A stretch of 8,741 nt of DNA from assembly GCA_002306345.1 (NCBI GenBank), contig DBRQ01000008.1, positions 27,232 through 35,972 of the forward strand, read 5' to 3'. Positions 5,012 to 8,741 of this stretch are shown piece after piece. The notes beneath the pieces are model-generated. The model saw nothing but the letters and a program-made list of their open reading frames with translations, was not told where the DNA came from and did no database searches. The first letter of the stretch is position 1. Each line of letters begins with the position of its first letter. The translations under genes were made by a program, and so were the position numbers. This DNA is from Candidatus Pacebacteria bacterium UBA1364. GTDB taxonomy: Bacteria > Patescibacteriota > Microgenomatia > UBA1400 > PJMF01.

Positions 5012-5992
5012 ATGAATTTCTTTAATGATTTTTTTACTTCAATTTTGCTTTTTTTGGATTCTATCTTTGGGAACCTTGGCTTAACAATTATTGTTTTTAC
5101 TATTCTAATTCGTTTGGTGTTGTTACTTCTAACTTTGCCAAGCGTTAAATCTAGCAAAAAAATACAAGAATTACAGCCAGAGCTGAAAAAACTTAAAGAG
5201 AAACATGGCAAAGATCAACGAGGTTTGGCTTTGGCTCAGGCACAACTTTATAAAAGTTACAACATTAATCCCTTAGCTGGTTGTTTACCTCAACTTTTGC
5301 AATTTTTTATTTTAATCGTGCTCTATCAGAGTATTATTAAACTTTTTAGCAATCCCGATTCAGCTGCTAACCTGACTTTTTTGTGGACTAATCTTGGTCA
5401 ACGTGACCCAATTTATGTTTTGCCAATTATTGCTGGTCTTACCCAATTTTTATTATCACTTATGCTTTCTCCAGCTACACAAACAAGAGATTTGGTAAGC
5501 AATGAGTCAAAACTTAAAAATGTTCAAGAGGCTAATAAAAAAGAAGAAGACATTGCGGAAATGGCTTCCACCATGCAGCAACAAATGATTTTTATGATGC
5601 CAGTAATGACCACAGTGATAGCTTTGACTTTGCCCTCTGGTCTAGCCCTTTACTGGATTGTTGGCACAATTTTCACCATGGTTACTCAATATTTTGTTTC
5701 TGGTTGGGGTGGTTTAGCCAGATATTGGAATAAATATGTGGCAGCTGCCGGTCCGTTCAAAGGTAAATACATGAAGGTTTCAAAGGGTAAAACTCTCACT
5801 CAAATTCCAGACAAAGTTTACGTTAAAAAGACTGAATTTTTTCCTAAAAAAACCAAGAGTACCTCTCTAGCCAATGTTCTAAAAAACATTGATGGCAACA
5901 GTGAGGCTCCTAAACCGAAAAATCAACGAGCCACTCGTGTTAAAAAATTTGTACAACAAAATCGCAGAAAAAAGAAAAAAAATAGGAAGTAA
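5012..5992 (+). CDS. yidC: YidC/Oxa1-family membrane protein insertase
   Basis: Inserts and folds membrane proteins, alone or with SecYEG. At 326 residues it is the short form without the large periplasmic domain, and has neither a signal peptide nor a lipobox. Five hydrophobic segments are seen near 22-43, 92-112, 134-153, 190-206 and 208-230. R34 in TIIVFTILIRLVL fits the conserved groove arginine. A charged helical hairpin (47-85) follows the first segment, and NPLAGCLPQLLQF (86-99) is the diagnostic motif. The second cytoplasmic loop (about 155-188) is unusually long and charged. The tail (about 232-326) is very basic, ending in a run of K and R, as in YidC proteins that bind ribosomes directly. 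It overlaps the jag ribosome binding site and ends 2 bp before jag. Confidence 0.95.
   Translation: MNFFNDFFTSILLFLDSIFGNLGLTIIVFTILIRLVLLLLTLPSVKSSKKIQELQPELKKLKEKHGKDQRGLALAQAQLYKSYNINPLAGCLPQLLQFFILIVLYQSIIKLFSNPDSAANLTFLWTNLGQRDPIYVLPIIAGLTQFLLSLMLSPATQTRDLVSNESKLKNVQEANKKEEDIAEMASTMQQQMIFMMPVMTTVIALTLPSGLALYWIVGTIFTMVTQYFVSGWGGLARYWNKYVAAAGPFKGKYMKVSKGKTLTQIPDKVYVKKTEFFPKKTKSTSLANVLKNIDGNSEAPKPKNQRATRVKKFVQQNRRKKKKNRK
5984..5989 (+). promoter_or_regulatory. Ribosome binding site of jag
   Basis: AGGAAG lies inside the last codons of yidC, 5 bases before the ATG at 5995. It is the clearest Shine-Dalgarno site in the window and indicates translational coupling of jag to yidC. Confidence 0.7.
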
Positions 5993-5994
5993 GC

Positions 5995-6453
5995 ATGAAA
6001 ATTCAAGAGTATTTAGAAAAATTAATTAAACATTTGGGGGTGGAAGATGATTTTGAAATTTTGCTTGAAGAGTCGGACGATCGCTTAAAAATCAATATCA
6101 CCGTTCCTTCAGCCGACGTAGCACTTTTAATTGGTAATCGCGGAGAAACGCTTGAGGCTATTGAGCTTTTGACCAAACTTTCTTTTAAAGACGAATTTCC
6201 GGATAAAAGAATCATGCTTGATATTAATGGATATCGCGCCGCATCTGAAGAAAGATTGAAAGAAAAAGCCCTTAACTTGGCTCACAAAGTTGTGGAAACA
6301 CAAAGACCACAAGAAATCTACGATTTAAATTCCTATGAACGTTATTTAGTGCACACCGCTCTAGCTGAAGATGCAACTCTTGAGGGAATTGAGAGTTTTT
6401 CTGAAGATAGAGACGAAGAACGAGTGCTTATTATCAAGCCAAAAAAAGACTAA
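5995..6453 (+). CDS. jag: Jag/KhpB-family RNA-binding protein (KH and R3H domains)
   Basis: Single-strand RNA-binding protein, encoded next to yidC in many bacteria and linked in Gram-positives to cell-envelope control. The 152 residues hold a KH domain about 25-100 with the loop LLIGNRGETLEAI (44-56; GNRG is the GxxG loop) and an R3H domain about 101-150 with SYERYLVH (113-120), where R116 and H120 form the R-x3-H motif. The usual R3H ending S-G-x-x-x-R-v-v-i-x-P appears as SFSEDRDEERVLIIKP (134-149). The Jag_N domain is absent, which makes the protein shorter than the ~200-residue Bacillus form. It is coupled to yidC (2-bp gap). Confidence 0.93.
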   Translation: MKIQEYLEKLIKHLGVEDDFEILLEESDDRLKINITVPSADVALLIGNRGETLEAIELLTKLSFKDEFPDKRIMLDINGYRAASEERLKEKALNLAHKVVETQRPQEIYDLNSYERYLVHTALAEDATLEGIESFSEDRDEERVLIIKPKKD

Positions 6454-6485
6454 TTTCCTGGCTTTGCGTGAATAAAGCGGTAAAT

Positions 6486-6914
6486 ATGCGGGAAAAAATT
6501 ATTATTTTTACTGACGGTGGCTCTCGAGGTAATCCAGGCCTAGCTGGAGCAGGTGTTTTTATCACAGATGAAAGTGGTCGAGAAATTTACAGAGAACAGA
6601 GCTTTCTTGGTTTAAAGACTAACAACGAAGCTGAATATTTGGCACTTAATTTAGCTTTGCGCTATTTACAAAAATATCTTAAAGATAAAGCCAACAAGCA
6701 GCTTATCTTTAAATTGGATTCTAAGTTGGTAGTGGAGCAAATGAATAAAAATTGGCAAATTAAGGAAGCTCGCTTGCGTGCCTTAGCTGAAAAAAATTGG
6801 CAAATTTTAAGCACAATCCCCCATTCTTCTTATGTTATTACATACATTCCCAGACTAGAAAATAAAATGGCAGATTTGTTGGCCAATCAAGCAATGGATA
6901 CCGCCAAACTTTAA
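6486..6914 (+). CDS. rnhA: Ribonuclease HI family protein
   Basis: Cuts the RNA strand of RNA:DNA hybrids, for example at Okazaki primers or R-loops. With the ATG at 6486 the protein has 142 residues and starts MREKIIIFTDGGSRGNPG, aligning with the usual RNase HI opening. A GTG at 6468 would add six residues (MNKAVN) and cannot be excluded; neither start has a Shine-Dalgarno sequence. The four catalytic acids are visible: D10 (FTDGGSRGNPG), E48 (TNNEAEY), D78 (KLDSKLVVEQM) and D130 (NKMADLLANQA). N-terminal hybrid-binding and reverse-transcriptase domains are absent, so it is a free-standing RNase H. It follows jag by 32 bp where mnmE commonly sits. Gene symbol is by family, not proven orthology to E. 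coli RnhA. Confidence 0.92.
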   Translation: MREKIIIFTDGGSRGNPGLAGAGVFITDESGREIYREQSFLGLKTNNEAEYLALNLALRYLQKYLKDKANKQLIFKLDSKLVVEQMNKNWQIKEARLRALAEKNWQILSTIPHSSYVITYIPRLENKMADLLANQAMDTAKL

Positions 6915-6929
6915 AACTATTAAAAATAA

Positions 6930-6945
6930 AAAAGCAACCGCTTTT
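6930..6945 (+). terminator. Weak possible terminator after the RNase H gene
   Basis: A 6-bp stem (6930-6935 with 6940-6945, four A-T and two G-C pairs) has a 4-base loop AACC and is followed by a T-rich but G-interrupted stretch. The stem is too weak for a confident intrinsic terminator. Confidence 0.25.
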
Positions 6946-6972
6946 GTTTGAGTTTGGTTTTTGTTCTAGAAT
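6944..6972 (+). promoter_or_regulatory. Possible promoter of the DUF4012 gene
   Basis: TTGTTT (6944-6949) and TAGAAT (6967-6972, 5 of 6) have a 17-bp spacer. The -10 ends 9 bp before the ATG at 6982, exactly the spacing seen at rpmH, so the mRNA would be nearly leaderless. The -35 matches at only three positions. Confidence 0.35.
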
Positions 6973-6981
6973 GATTTAGCA

Positions 6982-8741
6982 ATGTTTTACCATTTAGAAG
7001 ATGAAAGGCCAGTTGTTTTAGTGATTGCTGAGCCTGGTCTTTCCATTACGAATTTTATTATTGATTATTTAAAAGCCAATGCTTTGGAAATCGAAGTGCT
7101 TTGCCTTGACCAGAGGTTTTTTTTGGAGTATGAGCAAATTGCCGACAAAATACAAAGAATTTACAAAATTATTGTTGTTTATGGATTTGATTCTAATTCG
7201 GCAGAGGTTTATCAGCGCATTTTTAATTTTTTAGACTTGCTCAACAACAAACAGGGCGAAAAAATTCCAATAGTGCTAATTTCACCAATTAGTACTTCAC
7301 TGGAAATACTTGATGATTTTGTGCCAGCTTACCAACAGTTTTTGGTTCAGCAAACCACTTTTTTACAAACTTTTTTGGCCAGATTTGAACAAAGCTTGGT
7401 TTTTTTAGCTCAAGATATACTGCTTGATAAGAAAAAAATTGACTATCCCCTTCTTTTGTTTTTTTCGGCAATTAAAAAGGGATATTTACTTGATTTACAG
7501 GTCAAATTTTATTTTCAAGATGAGCGTAGCTTTTTTAATTTAATTAAAGAATATTTAATTAAACCTCATGACGGAGCCAAGTTTATTGTTAAAGGTGCCG
7601 CCATTTCTTCAAGCAAAACACTTGCTAAAATTGCTTATCTTTATGAGCAGTATTTTCAAAAAAAACCAATCATTATTAAACTTTTTGCTGATGAGAGAAA
7701 AAACCGTTTTTTACAAGAATTTGCTGTGGTTAATAATTCCAAACCGCAACTTGAGGAATTAATTGATCAACGAGTACGTGAAATTGTTAATTTTGACAAG
7801 GAAATTGCCTTAATTGCTCCCTCCGATCGGGAGTTGCAAAAAGCTTTAGCGATGGAGCAATTACAGCAAGAGAGACAATTTAAAAAACAACTCAAGCTGA
7901 AACAGGCAATTCCGGCTCAGGATTTTACAAGCAACGAAGTATTAGATTTGCTAAAACAAGCCCAGAAAGAGCCCGCGCAAGAGTCGGAGGCGGCAAATTC
8001 TGACTCTGAATTCATTAAAAAAATTGAAAATCTCTTCTCTACCCAGCGCAGAAAAGAGAAAAAAAATCGCCAAGAAAAAAACATTGTTAAAGGTAAGGAA
8101 ATTATTAAAAAAAGCAAAAAAAGAAAAGTGCTCTTTTATTTAGGTATTTTTGGGTTTGGTTTGAGCTTTCTGCTTTTTAGTTTATTTTTCATTTTTACTA
8201 TTAGCCAGCAAAAAATTAAAAACCAGCTTTTCACGGTAGTTAAAAATAACGGTGAAGAGATAGAAAAATTTGATGAATCAAGATTTAATCAGTTTTTTAA
8301 CTTCCAATTAGATCAATACTTAAAAATTCTGTCAGCAGACAATTTTGGGGAAGCACTAGATTTACGAGAACTTAATACAGCCTTATTAGCTTTGTCTGCT
8401 GGTAGGAAAGAAAGTCAAGATAAAGCCTATGATTTGTACAAAAAAACTTTCACTGGCGGAATTGAACTCAAACAATTTTATGAAGAATTAGATTTGGCCA
8501 TAGATAAGAAAATAGAAGGGGAGAAAGCTTTTAATGCTTATTTAAGCTCTTTAAATTTAGATTTATATCAAGGAGAAGAAAAAAGTGTCTGGCAGAAAAG
8601 TCTCGATACAAATAAAGCTGAGCTCAAAAACGACCTACAATTAAAAAGATTTTTTGGCCCGTTTAAAGATTTTATTTTTCAGCCTGGAAGGATTAATCTT
8701 TTAATTTTAGTGCAAGACAGCAGCGAACTACGATCAACTGG
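6982..8741 (+). CDS. Membrane-anchored DUF4012-domain protein with a Rossmann-like N-terminal region (3' end outside window)
   Basis: Open from the ATG at 6982 to the window edge: 586 residues and no stop. An in-frame TAG at 6967 limits the start. Residues 1-240 look like a decayed nucleotide-binding fold: hydrophobic strands VVLVIAEPGL (11-20), IIVVYGF (63-69) and IPIVLIS (95-101) between helices, and FIVKGAAISSSKTLAKIA (201-218) resembles the late part of extended SDR/epimerases, but no intact glycine-rich motif is present. Residues 255-380 are a charged, coiled-coil-like linker ending in a K/R-rich stretch. One transmembrane helix lies at about 384-407, with the positive side before it, so the N-terminus should be cytoplasmic. 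The last residues, LLILVQDSSELRST (573-586), match the DUF4012 opening (usually LLLQN-ELRPTGGF). DUF4012 is frequent in Patescibacteria; its function is unknown. No Shine-Dalgarno sequence is seen. Confidence 0.85.
   Translation, partial: MFYHLEDERPVVLVIAEPGLSITNFIIDYLKANALEIEVLCLDQRFFLEYEQIADKIQRIYKIIVVYGFDSNSAEVYQRIFNFLDLLNNKQGEKIPIVLISPISTSLEILDDFVPAYQQFLVQQTTFLQTFLARFEQSLVFLAQDILLDKKKIDYPLLLFFSAIKKGYLLDLQVKFYFQDERSFFNLIKEYLIKPHDGAKFIVKGAAISSSKTLAKIAYLYEQYFQKKPIIIKLFADERKNRFLQEFAVVNNSKPQLEELIDQRVREIVNFDKEIALIAPSDRELQKALAMEQLQQERQFKKQLKLKQAIPAQDFTSNEVLDLLKQAQKEPAQESEAANSDSEFIKKIENLFSTQRRKEKKNRQEKNIVKGKEIIKKSKKRKVLFYLGIFGFGLSFLLFSLFFIFTISQQKIKNQLFTVVKNNGEEIEKFDESRFNQFFNFQLDQYLKILSADNFGEALDLRELNTALLALSAGRKESQDKAYDLYKKTFTGGIELKQFYEELDLAIDKKIEGEKAFNAYLSSLNLDLYQGEEKSVWQKSLDTNKAELKNDLQLKRFFGPFKDFIFQPGRINLLILVQDSSELRST

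Noticed and set aside
6468..6485. GTG start for the RNase H gene
   Set aside because: It adds only MNKAVN before a sequence that already begins as RNase HI proteins do at the ATG at 6486; no Shine-Dalgarno sequence favours it. Kept as an alternative only.
7289..7471. 60-codon open frame on the - strand
   Set aside because: It lies wholly inside the long DUF4012-protein frame, has no recognisable motif or start signal, and is a shadow of AT-rich coding sequence.
7568..7762. 64-codon open frame on the + strand
   Set aside because: It overlaps the DUF4012-protein gene in another frame and has no family resemblance; the long frame reads through the whole region.
6982..8741. Functional sugar epimerase call for the DUF4012 protein
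   Set aside because: The N-terminal region has strand and helix rhythm like an SDR but lacks the glycine-rich cofactor motif and a Y-x3-K catalytic pair, so enzyme activity is not supported.

Overview
The window looks like the replication-origin neighbourhood of a small, AT-rich bacterial chromosome, most likely from the Patescibacteria (Candidate Phyla Radiation). The placement is an inference. It rests on a VirB4-like ATPase with the wording typical of that group, a short YidC without the large periplasmic domain, a Jag protein without its N-terminal domain, a DUF4012 protein, and start sites with little or no Shine-Dalgarno sequence. The standard bacterial code fits every gene: no in-frame TGA is needed.

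Layout, all on the + strand. 1-933: C-terminal end of a VirB4/TraC-like ATPase that starts outside the window, with a long charged tail. 934-1097: dnaA upstream region with two DnaA boxes lying on a plausible promoter. 1098-2669: dnaA. 2670-2976: a 307-bp gene-free stretch that reads as oriC. It has clustered DnaA boxes, an inverted repeat, a 34-nt hairpin, and at its right edge a perfect DnaA box followed by a DnaA-trio-like run (CTA CTA CTA CAG CTA CTA) and an AT-rich stretch. 2977-4086: dnaN. 4087-4154: a two-copy 15-bp tandem repeat and an extended -10 promoter. 4155-6453: rpmH, rnpA, yidD, yidC, jag in the classical order. 6486-6914: an RNase HI. 6982 to the window end: a membrane protein with a large cytoplasmic N-terminal part, one transmembrane helix and the start of a DUF4012 domain, cut by the window edge.

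How the genes work together. DnaA binds the boxes and opens oriC; DnaN is the sliding clamp of the replisome loaded there. rpmH (ribosomal protein bL34) and rnpA (RNase P protein) serve translation and tRNA maturation. YidD, YidC and Jag form the membrane-protein insertion group. RNase H removes RNA from RNA:DNA hybrids. The classical neighbours recF and gyrB (after dnaN) and mnmE/mnmG (after jag) are absent at those positions. The VirB4-like ATPase and the DUF4012 protein are cell-envelope genes flanking this housekeeping core. No rRNA, tRNA, CRISPR array or insertion sequence was seen.
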